Shown here one piece after another: positions 25,868 to 35,227 of a stretch of DNA of 64,000 nucleotides (the stretch's first letter is position 1; each line of letters opens with the position of its first letter). Location: positions 159,056 through 223,055 of the forward strand of contig JBJXGE010000058.1 in the NCBI GenBank assembly GCA_046154185.1, in the 5' to 3' direction. The notes beneath the pieces were generated by a model. It saw only the letters and a program-made list of their open reading frames with translations, ran no database searches and was not told the DNA's origin. The stretch comes from JBJXGE01 sp046154185. GTDB lineage: Bacteria > Planctomycetota > UBA8108 > UBA1146 > JAJFFE01. The position numbers were made by a program, and so were the translations under genes.

Positions 25868-26425
25868 TTAGTTGATTTGCACCGACCCACCGCGGATGCG
25901 ATTCACACCGGATGCCCGACTGAGCACGTTTGCGCCTTGGATAAACACCTTGCCGGCGCGCGTCAGAGTGAGACTTGCCGCGCCGCATTGGAGCACGATC
26001 TCTTCTTGGGCCGTCAACACGAGGCGCTCACCAGTGACCGTTCCCGCGCTGAAGCCGTTGGCGCCGGGCGACGGCGACTGATCCGGTTCGACGAATCCGA
26101 CGAGCACGGGTTTGGCCAGCTCGCCGTTTTCAAACAGGAGCGCAACTTGGCGGCCGATATCGCTCGCCGCGATGCTCACGAGCGCACGTACACGGACGCG
26201 ATAGTCGACGGCGCGCAACCGAAACTCGACCGCGACCGCGCCAGCTGACTCACACTCCGCGAGCACGCCGATGACGATTCCGTGCACGCCTTGTCCCGCC
26301 CTGCGCTCGGAGTCTTGTTGCGACGTACCGACCTCAACTGCGCTTCGACGTTGATCCGACGCCGCGGATTCGAGCGGCACCGACGCAACCTCCCGACGCG
26401 TCGAGATCTCGCGGACGCGCGCCAT
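25868..26425 (-). CDS. VgrG-associated protein, DUF6484-like
   Basis: 185 aa from the ATG at 26425, 13 nt after vgrG. The centre (VHGIVIGVLAECESAG, VALLFENGELAKPVLVGFV) has the short beta barrel of DUF6484 proteins that sit beside VgrG genes. The C-terminus repeats VgrG spike-like elements (GERLVLTAQEEIVLQC, TRAGKVFIQGANVLSRA, RIRGGSVQIN). It may cap or extend the VgrG spike or carry an effector; no toxin motif is visible. No PAAR gene is near, so this is a candidate to fill that place. Confidence 0.65.
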   Translation of the reverse strand: MARVREISTRREVASVPLESAASDQRRSAVEVGTSQQDSERRAGQGVHGIVIGVLAECESAGAVAVEFRLRAVDYRVRVRALVSIAASDIGRQVALLFENGELAKPVLVGFVEPDQSPSPGANGFSAGTVTGERLVLTAQEEIVLQCGAASLTLTRAGKVFIQGANVLSRASGVNRIRGGSVQIN

Positions 26426-26438
26426 GCCACGCGCCGAT

Positions 26439-28544
26439 CTAATTGTTCGTGACCTTGCTGCCTTTGATGATGACATCGCCGTCTCCCTTGACTTGAATCT
26501 TGTTGCCTTTGATCAGGATGTCGCCGTTCTTCTTCAGCACGATCTCGGCGGAGCCAGTCTTGAAAGCGATCTCGTCGTCCGCCGTTATCAAAATCTTCTT
26601 CGCTTCCAAACTATATTCTTTGGTGACGGCTTCCTTGTGGCGGCCGGAAATGGTCTCGCTCAAGTCCTTGCTAACCGTGAGGGTTTTGTCACTGCCGACA
26701 GTCTCGGAGCTGGATCCGCCGACGGTCGCGCTGCGCGACCCGCCGACCGTCTCGGAAAGCGACGCGCCGACTGTCAACGCATAGGCGGCACCGACGGTGA
26801 CCTCCATGGCGACACCGACGGTCTCCGCATAGTTGAGGGAGACGGTCTCGGTCAGATTGCTCCCGACCGTCACCGTCATGTTTGCGCCGATAGTCTCCGA
26901 GTGGTCGACGGCCACCGTTTCGGTGCGGTTATTCTGTACCGTGGTCGTCTCGTCGTGACCAATCGTCTTGACGCGATCGTGCCCGACCCGGTGCGACTCG
27001 TTGCTCTCCACCACGATGTCGTAGTTTCGTTCGGCGTGCAGCAAGATTTGCTCGCTGCCTTTGAGATCTTCGAAACTGAACTCGTTCGCATTGGCGGCGG
27101 CGCCGTTCTTCGTGCTGCGCGAAAGCACGCCGCTGCGCGTCGCACCGCCCGGCAAATCAAAGGGTGGCGGATTCGCGCCGTTATACAGCCGACCGGTGAC
27201 GATGGGGTTGTCGGGGTTGCCTTCGAGAAACTCGACGATCACTTCTTGTCCGATGCGCGGAATATGGAGCGCACCCCAGCCTTTTCCCGCCCAAAGCTGC
27301 GCGACACGCAGCCAACAAGAACTCTTCTCGTTGCGCTGGCCGACGCGGTCCCAATGAAATTGCACGAGCACACGTCCGTGGCTATCGGTCCAGATCTCTT
27401 CGCCTTTCGGCCCTACGACCGTCGCGGTTTGCGGACCTGCGATCACTGGCCGCGGCGTGATCAAGGACGGTCGAAACTGTCGATTCGCCGCGATCGCGGT
27501 AAACGACGCTCCAAATGTCGCACCGCCATCGGCGCCGCCGAGTTCGCCGAGAATGCCGCGCAAACGAAAATTTACGCCGGTGATCAGGTACTCGCGCTCT
27601 TGGCTCGTGTCCGGGTGTTCGGCGAGTTTGAACGTGGCGCCGGTCGCAATTCCGCGGACGTTCGACTCGGCTTCGATCATTTCTTGCTCGGCCTGCTCTT
27701 GCTCCATGCGCACTCTAACGAGGTGTTCGCCCTCGCTGGCGGTGCCGTACTCACCCGGATAATCGTAGACGGCGTGCGCAGACTCGCTGTGGTCCCCTTC
27801 CATCGCGAGAGTCTTGGTCAAGTCCGTTCGCGGCACTTCAAAGTTGTAGTCGCGCAAAGTGTAGGAGCCCGGCTGGAGCTTTTGCTCGACGCGCCAATCC
27901 GTGATGCACTCTCGCCATTCACGCGTGTCTTGCTGCTGGCGGTAGATGATCGACTCGTAACCGGCCGTTGTGACGTGCTTCGAAGGATGATCCGCGAGCA
28001 CCATTTTGTGATGGCCATCCGTGTGCTCGAAGAAGTAGTACATCCCTTCGTGCTCCATCAGCCGGCTGACGAACGCGAAATCCGTTTCGCGGTACTGCAC
28101 GCAAAATTCGATCGGTGTGTACTCCTCCTCGAGCTTGAACTCGAAGTCGGTTTGAGAATTCCGATCGAAGACCTCGGCGATGGTTTGCCGCGCACTTTGC
28201 GGCACATAGGTGCGGCAGTCTTGCGTCCGCGTGAGGAGCCACAGCCACGGAACCAACACCGCCCGATAGCTGCCGCGCCCTTGCGTATCGATCCCCGTGG
28301 AAGTGAAGCGACTGACGTAGCCATTGAAGAAGCGCCGCCCGCCGCCCGGCAGCTTCAACCAGACGGTGAGTTTCTGCCCGACGATCTTGTTGAATGGGAT
28401 CGTCGGCTGCTCGCTCAAAAGCTCCAGTTCATAGCGAAACGGGTGACCCAGCCTTTCATAGCCCGTCATGCTCGTGAGCAGCAGCACGTCGGGTCCGAGC
28501 GGGGTGGTGACGCCCGCTTCACGTTCCGATTGGGTGATCGCCAT
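26439..28544 (-). CDS. vgrG: VgrG (TssI), T6SS spike protein
   Basis: 701 aa. N-terminal gp27-like part (MTGYERLGHPFRYELELLS, VQYRETDFAFVSRLMEHEG) and a gp5 OB-fold (GPKGEEIWTDSHGRVLVQFH, RVAQLWAGKGWGALHIPRIG, EVIVEFLEGNPDNPIVTG) are intact. The C-terminal needle is an 8-residue repeat centred on ETVG, extending over roughly residues 515-650, then alternating beta strands ending KGDGDVIIKGSKV. No extra enzymatic domain follows the needle, so this VgrG probably carries separate cargo. The minus-strand DUF6484-like gene lies directly downstream. Confidence 0.93.
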   Translation of the reverse strand: MAITQSEREAGVTTPLGPDVLLLTSMTGYERLGHPFRYELELLSEQPTIPFNKIVGQKLTVWLKLPGGGRRFFNGYVSRFTSTGIDTQGRGSYRAVLVPWLWLLTRTQDCRTYVPQSARQTIAEVFDRNSQTDFEFKLEEEYTPIEFCVQYRETDFAFVSRLMEHEGMYYFFEHTDGHHKMVLADHPSKHVTTAGYESIIYRQQQDTREWRECITDWRVEQKLQPGSYTLRDYNFEVPRTDLTKTLAMEGDHSESAHAVYDYPGEYGTASEGEHLVRVRMEQEQAEQEMIEAESNVRGIATGATFKLAEHPDTSQEREYLITGVNFRLRGILGELGGADGGATFGASFTAIAANRQFRPSLITPRPVIAGPQTATVVGPKGEEIWTDSHGRVLVQFHWDRVGQRNEKSSCWLRVAQLWAGKGWGALHIPRIGQEVIVEFLEGNPDNPIVTGRLYNGANPPPFDLPGGATRSGVLSRSTKNGAAANANEFSFEDLKGSEQILLHAERNYDIVVESNESHRVGHDRVKTIGHDETTTVQNNRTETVAVDHSETIGANMTVTVGSNLTETVSLNYAETVGVAMEVTVGAAYALTVGASLSETVGGSRSATVGGSSSETVGSDKTLTVSKDLSETISGRHKEAVTKEYSLEAKKILITADDEIAFKTGSAEIVLKKNGDILIKGNKIQVKGDGDVIIKGSKVTNN

Positions 28545-28800
28545 GCTGAGTGAGTGTCCTACTAGTCCTTAAACAAACGCGATTCTAAGCAAGCGCCTCG
28601 CGATCCTAGCGGTACGAGCTCCTCGAGCCAGCCGCGGCGCGCATTCTAACGAGCGTGCCGCGCCCTTTACAGCGCGCGCAAGGCGAGGCACACGAAAAGA
28701 GAGAACCGACTGCGGCGCGCGCGTGACAGCGGGCGAAAATTGCCGGCCGAATTGCCGGCCTTTGGCAACTGCGGCAACTGCGGAACCTGCAACGGGCCGC

Positions 28801-31476
28801 TTATTCGCCGCGATCGACCACTAACTGCATGCCGCCCTTCGCGACCCCGAACTGCTCGATGGCGCTGAGCCGGCGCGTCAGTTCGCGCGCATCGACTTCG
28901 TCGCGCAAGAGTTCTTGCCAGGTTTCAACAATGCGTCGACTCGCTGCGTGGTCTTCGCGGAGGAGTTCGACCCGCAACCGCGTGAGGCCGCGCGCTCGCA
29001 GTTGCGGCACGAGTCGCGCCGCGGTTTGCGTCTCGGCATTGAAAACCGTGTTGCGGCACCCCGCATCGACGATGACCGGATGCGCCCGCTGTTGATGATC
29101 AACGAGCGCAATGCGATGCCGTTCACACGGGCGACCACAAGTCCGATAGTCGCGGCCGTGGCTCAGCAGATGCGAATACACACAGTGCTCGGTATGAAAT
29201 GTGGGGATTTGGTGGTGCACGGCGATCGCACAACGATTCGCCGGAATCTCATCGAGGAGCGCGAACAACTGGCGTTCATCGAGATCGTAGGCGGCCGTCA
29301 ACGTGGCGAGACCTTGGCCCAAGAGATACCGCGCTGTGATTGAGTTCGTCACGTTCAAAGAAAAATCGCCATGCAAGAGCGGCCGTGGCGACGCGCCGCG
29401 CAACTCTCGCAGCCGCACGAGTGCACTCCAGTTGCGCACCAAAATCCCGTCGGGCTCGAGTCGATGCAGCGCCGCGAGAAACGCTTCCTCCCCGGGCTTT
29501 TGCGTGCGGAGACCCGCGAGCGTGACGACGAGACCCGCGTCGCGAGCGCGCTCGAGCGCGCGCCCGACGCCGCCGATCTCCATCCAATCGAGTTCCACTT
29601 CTTCGACGCCCGCCGAGATGGCCGCTTCGAGCTGCTCGAACTCGCGACACAGCACGACCAATCGCGGCGTCGCCGCCGCCGCGGTGAGCGGCGGCTCACC
29701 TTGTAGTTCGGTTCGGAGATCCGCAAGCGCACGATCCCACGGCGCCGCGGCGTGCGTGCGCGCATCGACTTGCGCGACCAAAGCTGCCACCAACGCGCGT
29801 CGCAGTTGCTTGAGCTCCGACACCGGCAGATGAAGTGAAGGAGCTAGCCCCGTCACATCCAGGGTCGCCAGATGAAAGGGCGTGCCGCCGAACGCGCCGA
29901 GTTTCTCGCGCAGCAATTCACTACTGAGTCCATCGCCGCGTGCGGTCGTGAGAGCTTGCGCGCTCTCGACGTGCGCGTGCTCTCGATCGGTCGCGCCCGC
30001 CACGTGGAGCGGCGTGCCTGCGCGACCCGAGACCGTCAGCCGCAAAGCGATGCGCCCGAGCGCTGGCTCGCTCTTCACGAGTAAGTCCGTCGCACGCGCC
30101 AGGAGCGGATCGCTGGTCACCCACACTCGGTGACCGACGCGCACTCGCCGCAGATCGGGCCCCGGTTCACCAAACTTGAGGCGGAGTCCAGCCCGCTCGC
30201 GATCGACCGCGAAGACCGGACCGCCCGGCTCATGCTTGTCTTCGGGATCGCCGGCGTCGAACACGACTCCCATGCCGGGGCGCAACTCGACGGGCGCACT
30301 CTCGGGTCCGCGCGCCGTCGCATCGGCGGCGAGCGGTGAACTCACACTGCCTTCCGGGGCGCGCCGTTCACCGTCCGTCGCGAGCGCGCCGGTCCACGGT
30401 CGACCGGCCGGGTCGAACGCAACCAGCACGGCGCGCGGCTCGACGCGCAATACGCGTCCCAACAAAGCGCCGCGGTGCTTTGGAAAACGCCCTTCGACGA
30501 GCGTCTGGTGATCGGAGCCGGCCAGAAAGCCATCGGAAAAACCCCGCGAGTAGGAAAGCGTCATGTCGCGCATGTCGCGACTGAGTTCAAGCAAAGTATC
30601 GGTGTCGTAGGCCTTGCCGTTCAAAACGGCATCGACGTAGCGCCGATAGCCGCGCGTAGCGGTCGCGACGTATTGGGGGCCCTTTTGACGTCCTTCGATC
30701 TTGAGACCATGAACGCCGATCGCCATCAGCTCCGGCACCGCGCGCATCCCGGCGAGATCCTTCGGACTCAGGAGATACTCGACGTCGGGCAATTCGCGCC
30801 GCTCGCCATCGACGACCAAGGTGTACGGCATGCGACACGACTGCGCGCATTGCCCGCGATTCGCACTGCGTCCGCCCCATGCCTCGCTCGACAGACACTG
30901 GCCACTCCACGACACGCACAGCGCACCGTGAATAAAAACTTCCAGTTCGAGCGGAGTCGCGGACGCGAAAGTGCGAATCTCTTTGACGGAGAGTTCGCGC
31001 GGCACGACCACGCGCGTGACGCCGAGCGCCGCCGCGAACTTTGCGCCGTCCGCGCACGAAATCGTCATCTGCGTACTCGCGTGCACTTCCAAGGTCGGTG
31101 CGATTCGCCCGGCCAGTAACGCGACAGCGGGATCCTGCACGATGATCGCGTCGACACCGGCCTCTGCGATGCCGGCAATCACCCGCGCCACGCTTGCGAG
31201 CTCGGCTTCGAACACGAGCGTGTTCAACGTCACGTACGCGCGCGCACCAGCGCGATGCACTCGTTGAACGGTCTCGCGCAACTCAGCGAGTGCGAAGTTC
31301 TTCGCGCGCGCCCGCGCATTGAAGCCGTCGTCGAGACCGAAATAGACGGCGTCAGCGCCGGCGTTGAGCGCGGCCGCGAGCGCCGTGGCGTCGCCGGCTG
31401 GCGCTAAGACCTCGGGACGACGCGGCCTCGAGACTTCGACAACGGGAGTCGGGCTGATCGCTTGCGGAACTGACAT
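28801..31476 (-). CDS. Peptidase U32 family protein with DUF3656 (RlhA/TrhP-like)
   Basis: 891 aa. The N-terminal U32 domain has PEVLAPAGDATALAAAL and the U32 signature EVFIHGALCVSWSGQCLS, followed by cysteines in GQCAQSCRMPY. The middle (about 370-580) resembles DUF3656. A second barrel-like part near the C-terminus has HCVYSHLLSHG and TCGRPCERH. E. coli U32 members RlhA and TrhP hydroxylate rRNA or tRNA rather than cutting proteins, with Cys residues suggesting an iron-sulfur cluster. It lies between the two T6SS blocks with no evident functional link. It is longer than RlhA (about 650 aa), apparently because of the extra C-terminal part. Confidence 0.85.
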   Translation of the reverse strand: MSVPQAISPTPVVEVSRPRRPEVLAPAGDATALAAALNAGADAVYFGLDDGFNARARAKNFALAELRETVQRVHRAGARAYVTLNTLVFEAELASVARVIAGIAEAGVDAIIVQDPAVALLAGRIAPTLEVHASTQMTISCADGAKFAAALGVTRVVVPRELSVKEIRTFASATPLELEVFIHGALCVSWSGQCLSSEAWGGRSANRGQCAQSCRMPYTLVVDGERRELPDVEYLLSPKDLAGMRAVPELMAIGVHGLKIEGRQKGPQYVATATRGYRRYVDAVLNGKAYDTDTLLELSRDMRDMTLSYSRGFSDGFLAGSDHQTLVEGRFPKHRGALLGRVLRVEPRAVLVAFDPAGRPWTGALATDGERRAPEGSVSSPLAADATARGPESAPVELRPGMGVVFDAGDPEDKHEPGGPVFAVDRERAGLRLKFGEPGPDLRRVRVGHRVWVTSDPLLARATDLLVKSEPALGRIALRLTVSGRAGTPLHVAGATDREHAHVESAQALTTARGDGLSSELLREKLGAFGGTPFHLATLDVTGLAPSLHLPVSELKQLRRALVAALVAQVDARTHAAAPWDRALADLRTELQGEPPLTAAAATPRLVVLCREFEQLEAAISAGVEEVELDWMEIGGVGRALERARDAGLVVTLAGLRTQKPGEEAFLAALHRLEPDGILVRNWSALVRLRELRGASPRPLLHGDFSLNVTNSITARYLLGQGLATLTAAYDLDERQLFALLDEIPANRCAIAVHHQIPTFHTEHCVYSHLLSHGRDYRTCGRPCERHRIALVDHQQRAHPVIVDAGCRNTVFNAETQTAARLVPQLRARGLTRLRVELLREDHAASRRIVETWQELLRDEVDARELTRRLSAIEQFGVAKGGMQLVVDRGE

Positions 31477-31837
31477 GTGAAGAGTGTAGCCCGAGAACCC
31501 GGCCGTTGCGCTGAGTCTCGGGCTGATTTTTGCCCAGGATCATCGCCGACCCGCTGACGTATGCTGCCGGAATATCTGCCCGACTCGTTCGGGAGTTCTC
31601 ACCGCCATCGACAAACTGCGGCGCGTGCGCGCAACGCCAACTCACTCCCACAGCAGGCCCACCGATTGCCTCTCTGATTTGCTGGCGCGGCATCACTTTT
31701 GTCCCGCGCGCTATTCAAGACAACCCAACGCGAAGCGCCGCGCCGGAGCGCGAACGCGTGGGGAGAGCTGCTTCGGGTCCCCCGCAGCAGCGCGGGGTGC
31801 TGCGGACAGCACCCAAAGAAAACGGAGCGAGGGAGTC
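31477..31837. other. Divergent intergenic region, U32 gene / orphan gene
   Basis: 361 bp between divergent genes. It should contain both promoters, but I see no clear -35/-10 pair. GAGCGAGGGAG just before 31838 supplies the Shine-Dalgarno of the downstream gene. The open frames covering it have atypical amino-acid content and are not called. Confidence 0.4.
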
Positions 31838-32347
31838 ATGAGCATCATCGAAATCACGTTGCCGGCGAACAAGTTCGATCCGTATTTTCGCAAATCGAAG
31901 CGCGACATCGCACCGCGCGATGCACACGTCGCGGAGCCGAAGATCACGCAGATACGTCCGCGCCAGGCGACGGATGCGATCGCGCCCAAACCGCCAATCG
32001 TTGTGCTAGAGCCGGCGGCCGCGCCCGCGTCGACCGAGCAGCCGCGTGCCACGGTCACGTCCGCCTTCGCCTCGCCGCGCGCGGCCAAGTCGAGCGCGCC
32101 CGCGCCAGCGGCACGCGACCTCATCATCGTCTACGAAGGTCGATACCTCGGGCGCTATCGCTCCTCGCGCCGCATCAATCACCGCACCGCATATCGCGCG
32201 ATCGCTCGGGAACTCAGTGTCCGAATGGGCGACGAATTCGATCCGCGGAAAGTCTCGCTCTTCAAGCTCGTGCCCATCGAGATCGACAACGCGCTCGAAC
32301 TTGCAATTGGAGTCGCGCCCGACACCGTCGAGTGGTTTCCGGCGTAG
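31838..32347 (+). CDS. Hypothetical protein, 169 aa
   Basis: Start at 31838 after a GAGGGAG Shine-Dalgarno. Soluble, no signal peptide. The first 95 residues are Pro/Ala-rich and probably disordered (PKPPIVVLEPAAAPAS). The C-terminal 75 residues look folded: RDLIIVYEGRYLGRYRSSRR, then TAYRAIARELSVRMGDEFD and VSLFKLVPIEIDNALELA. Lacking a recognisable family, it may be lineage-specific. It lies in the unrelated gene group between the two T6SS blocks. Confidence 0.55.
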   Translation: MSIIEITLPANKFDPYFRKSKRDIAPRDAHVAEPKITQIRPRQATDAIAPKPPIVVLEPAAAPASTEQPRATVTSAFASPRAAKSSAPAPAARDLIIVYEGRYLGRYRSSRRINHRTAYRAIARELSVRMGDEFDPRKVSLFKLVPIEIDNALELAIGVAPDTVEWFPA

Positions 32348-32639
32348 TCTTCGTCTGGCGCTCGCCACTTCACAACTAACAACCGGCAAGACCCGAGGTT
32401 CGGTCCTAGACCGACCGCGAGCCGTCCGCCCGACTCCCGCCCGCCAGCTTGCTCATAGCTAGACCTCTTGTCGCGAGACGGCTAGCATACGAGTCGATTT
32501 TCCGCGTCATCCCTAGACTCCAACGATTCGAGAGTTTCGCCACGCCGCGGTGCTGGTTCACCGCTGCAGCTCAGCTATGTCTGTGAGCCGCGGCGGATGC
32601 ACCGAGTTCGAAGCAGTGGCACAGAGGAGGTTGACAGTG

Positions 32640-33830
32640 ATGAGTTGCAACAGTCGTCGGCTGGCGAGCGTCGGTTTGCCGTTCTTGTTGATGACGATTT
32701 TCTGCATTTGCCCGGCGTCGGCCGGCCCAGGTGTCGATAGCGATTTCGACGGCGTTCCCGACCTGCTGGAGGACGTGAACTCAAATGGCGATCTGGCTGA
32801 CGACGACACGGATGGCGACCTCACCCCGAATTACTTGGATCCCGACGATGACGGCGACTACCTGCTGACACTCTCGGAAATCGCCGTGGCGATCTCGGAT
32901 CTCGATGGCGACGGCTTGCCGAACTATCTCGACCCGGATGACGATGGCGATGGCGTAGCGACCACCGCAGAGGATCGCAACGGCGATCTAGATCCAAGCA
33001 ACGACGACACGGACTCCGACGGGCTTGCCGACTGCCTCGATCCGGACGATGACGGCGACTCGATCTCGACCGCAGTCGAAGCCGCCACGCTCATCGACAG
33101 CGACGGCGACGGCCTCCCGAACTACGTCGACGCGGACGACGACGGCGACAATGTCCCGACGCTCGATGAAGTGCTCGGCGTCTTCGATACCGATGCCGAT
33201 GGGATTCCGGACTTTCTCGATCTCGACGACGACGGCGACAGCGTCGACACCATCGACGAGGACCCAAATGCGAACGGCCTCCCGCTCGACGACGACACCG
33301 ATGGGGACACGTTGCCGAACTTTCTCGACAGCGACGACGACGGTGACGGCAATCTGACGGTGATCGAAGACGCGGACGCCGACGGCAGCGTGCTCAACGA
33401 CGACACCGATCTCGACGGCCTGCCGAATTACCTCGATCCGGACAGCGACAACGACTTGACGATCGACGGCCTCGACTCGTGCCCGCTCATCTTTAATCCC
33501 GATCAGCTAGATTCCGACCTCGACGGCATCGGCGATGCCTGTGACGTCGACAGCGTGCCGTTAAAGCGGGGGGATTCGAATCGCGACGGCATCGTCGACC
33601 TCGCCGATCCGATTCATGCCATCAATTACTTGTTCTTTGACGGCGTAGTGTTCTGCCTCGACTCCTGTGACGGCAACGACGACGGCACGGTCGATCTCGC
33701 CGATGTCGTTTGGCTGTTAAGCTACACCATCGGCCTCGGTGGACCACCGCCGCCCGCACCGTTCCCCGGCTGCGGGATGGATGTCACGCCGGACTTGCTC
33801 AACTGCGCGAGCTATCCCGGGTGCCCGTAA
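32640..33830 (+). CDS. Secreted Asp-repeat protein (thrombospondin type-3-like) with dockerin-like C-terminus
   Basis: 396 aa. The ATG at 32640 is fixed by a perfect AGGAGG 9 nt upstream. Signal peptide (SVGLPFLLMTIFCICPASA), then about ten repeats built on LPNYLDPDDDGD and DSDGDGLPNY, the calcium-binding DxDxDG pattern of thrombospondin type-3 repeats. A conventional repeat (CPLIFNPDQLDSDLDGIGD) closes the array. The last 90 residues hold two EF-hand-like units, RGDSNRDGIVDLADPIHAIN and CDGNDDGTVDLADVVWLL, then a Pro/Cys-rich tail. This double unit is dockerin-like and, in my memory, common in Planctomycetota. Predicted extracellular calcium-dependent adhesion or matrix protein. It overlaps the next gene by 10 nt. 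Confidence 0.82.
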   Translation: MSCNSRRLASVGLPFLLMTIFCICPASAGPGVDSDFDGVPDLLEDVNSNGDLADDDTDGDLTPNYLDPDDDGDYLLTLSEIAVAISDLDGDGLPNYLDPDDDGDGVATTAEDRNGDLDPSNDDTDSDGLADCLDPDDDGDSISTAVEAATLIDSDGDGLPNYVDADDDGDNVPTLDEVLGVFDTDADGIPDFLDLDDDGDSVDTIDEDPNANGLPLDDDTDGDTLPNFLDSDDDGDGNLTVIEDADADGSVLNDDTDLDGLPNYLDPDSDNDLTIDGLDSCPLIFNPDQLDSDLDGIGDACDVDSVPLKRGDSNRDGIVDLADPIHAINYLFFDGVVFCLDSCDGNDDGTVDLADVVWLLSYTIGLGGPPPPAPFPGCGMDVTPDLLNCASYPGCP

Positions 33831-35215
33831 GAGCGCGCCAGCGCCGCGCGCTCGATCGGCTCCTCTATAGCGCCGTCATTTGCGGTGCGATCGCGTGCGT
33901 GAGCTGTCGCGGCGTGGCGCCGAAGGACGGTCAGCACGCGCTCGCCGCCGACGAGCCGTCGTTCGCCGAGCTTGCCACCTGGGGCGCGGCGCGGCCGGTC
34001 CCGCGTTCTGGGCTCATCGGCTCCGATAGTCTGCCTTATATTCCGGTCATTCTGGCTGGCCGCATCGCTGTCGACTACGTCGGCTACGACTCGCGCAACG
34101 TGCGCGACTCCGGCGTGCGTGTCGATGTGATCGAGCCGCAATTGCACGTCGGCAGTATGACGGAACCGCTCGAGCTGCGTGTTATCGGCGACGTGCGCGG
34201 CCTCGACTCGCGTTTCGGATTCAAAGAAGCCTGGGCCTCCTACGCCAACGACACGCTGATTCGAGCGAGCGCGGGCTTACTCCGCATCCCACTCGGAGTC
34301 GAACACTCCTTCGACGAGGCGACGATGCCGTTCGTCGGTTACAGCTTCCCCGCGTGGCTCACCGGTCGCACCGATTGGGGGCTGCGCGTCGATGGCGAAA
34401 TCGGCACTGGAATCTTCAGCTACGATTTCACCGCGGCGGCGGGCGAAGGCTTCGATCTCAACGGCGAGCGGCTCGGACATCCGCAGCTTGCGCTGCGACT
34501 CGTCAGTTATCCATTGCGCGGCGTCGCGCCGTCGCCACCACTCGGCGGGATTTTCCTGAGCGCCGCGCGCAGTTACGCGCCCGAATTTGCGGGCCAGCTC
34601 GACATCGCGACCCCGCTCCGCAATAAGGTGTTTCTCGTGCCGCGCCTCTCGGGCGACGAAGCCGCTTTTTGGCACGTCGGCTACGGCGTCGACGCCGGCG
34701 CGCTGCGTTTCACCCACGAAGCAGTCTACGGCGGAATCCGTGGGCTCGATTTGCCAACCGGCGGCGAGGCGAATCTCTCGAATCAAATCGGCTCGTGGGC
34801 GGCGACGCTCTCGTGGATGGTGACGGGCGAGCCGTACGACTCGCGCCCGTTTCGACAGCGCTACGGACGGTGGTCGCCAGCGACGCATCCGCTCGAAGTC
34901 GAGCAACTGCCGCGCGACGCCGCGGCGGAGTTTCCCGCGCGCGCGGCGACCGACGGCGGGCTGGGCGCGATCGAACTCGCGCTCCGCTATGCGAACGCGG
35001 ACATCGATCGGCGCTTCTTCAATCTCGGCATCACGGACTACACCCAAAGCGCGCAGGAGTTTCGCACGATGACCGGCGCGGCGAATTGGTACCTCAGTCG
35101 CTACGTCCGCGTGTCGGCCGAAGTCGTGCGGACGATCGCCGACCAATTCCCGGCCGCGTTCGATTCCCACGGCCGCGACACGTCGTTTCTCCTGCGCTTC
35201 CAACTTTTGTGGTAG
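33821..35215 (+). CDS. Porin-like outer-membrane protein (OprP/O type)
   Basis: 464 aa from the GTG at 33821, which overlaps the previous stop. This start gives a hydrophobic N-terminal segment (LLYSAVICGAIACVSC); further upstream the frame is Arg-rich and overlaps a real gene. The body is made of beta strands with alternating polarity: FGFKEAWASYANDTLIRASA, AGLLRIPLGVEHSFDEATM, DWGLRVDGEI, ending FLLRFQLLW with the terminal aromatic typical of barrels. The FKEAWASY and IPLGVEH pattern resembles phosphate-selective porins. Substrate not predictable. It is 12 nt from the convergent tssH gene. Confidence 0.7.
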   Translation: MPVRARQRRALDRLLYSAVICGAIACVSCRGVAPKDGQHALAADEPSFAELATWGAARPVPRSGLIGSDSLPYIPVILAGRIAVDYVGYDSRNVRDSGVRVDVIEPQLHVGSMTEPLELRVIGDVRGLDSRFGFKEAWASYANDTLIRASAGLLRIPLGVEHSFDEATMPFVGYSFPAWLTGRTDWGLRVDGEIGTGIFSYDFTAAAGEGFDLNGERLGHPQLALRLVSYPLRGVAPSPPLGGIFLSAARSYAPEFAGQLDIATPLRNKVFLVPRLSGDEAAFWHVGYGVDAGALRFTHEAVYGGIRGLDLPTGGEANLSNQIGSWAATLSWMVTGEPYDSRPFRQRYGRWSPATHPLEVEQLPRDAAAEFPARAATDGGLGAIELALRYANADIDRRFFNLGITDYTQSAQEFRTMTGAANWYLSRYVRVSAEVVRTIADQFPAAFDSHGRDTSFLLRFQLLW

Positions 35216-35227
35216 TCGGCACCGAAC

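Noticed and set aside
26424..28553. 709-aa open frame antisense to vgrG
   Set aside because: Arises from high GC and the codon bias of vgrG; composition is Arg/His-rich with no domain, and vgrG itself is unmistakable.
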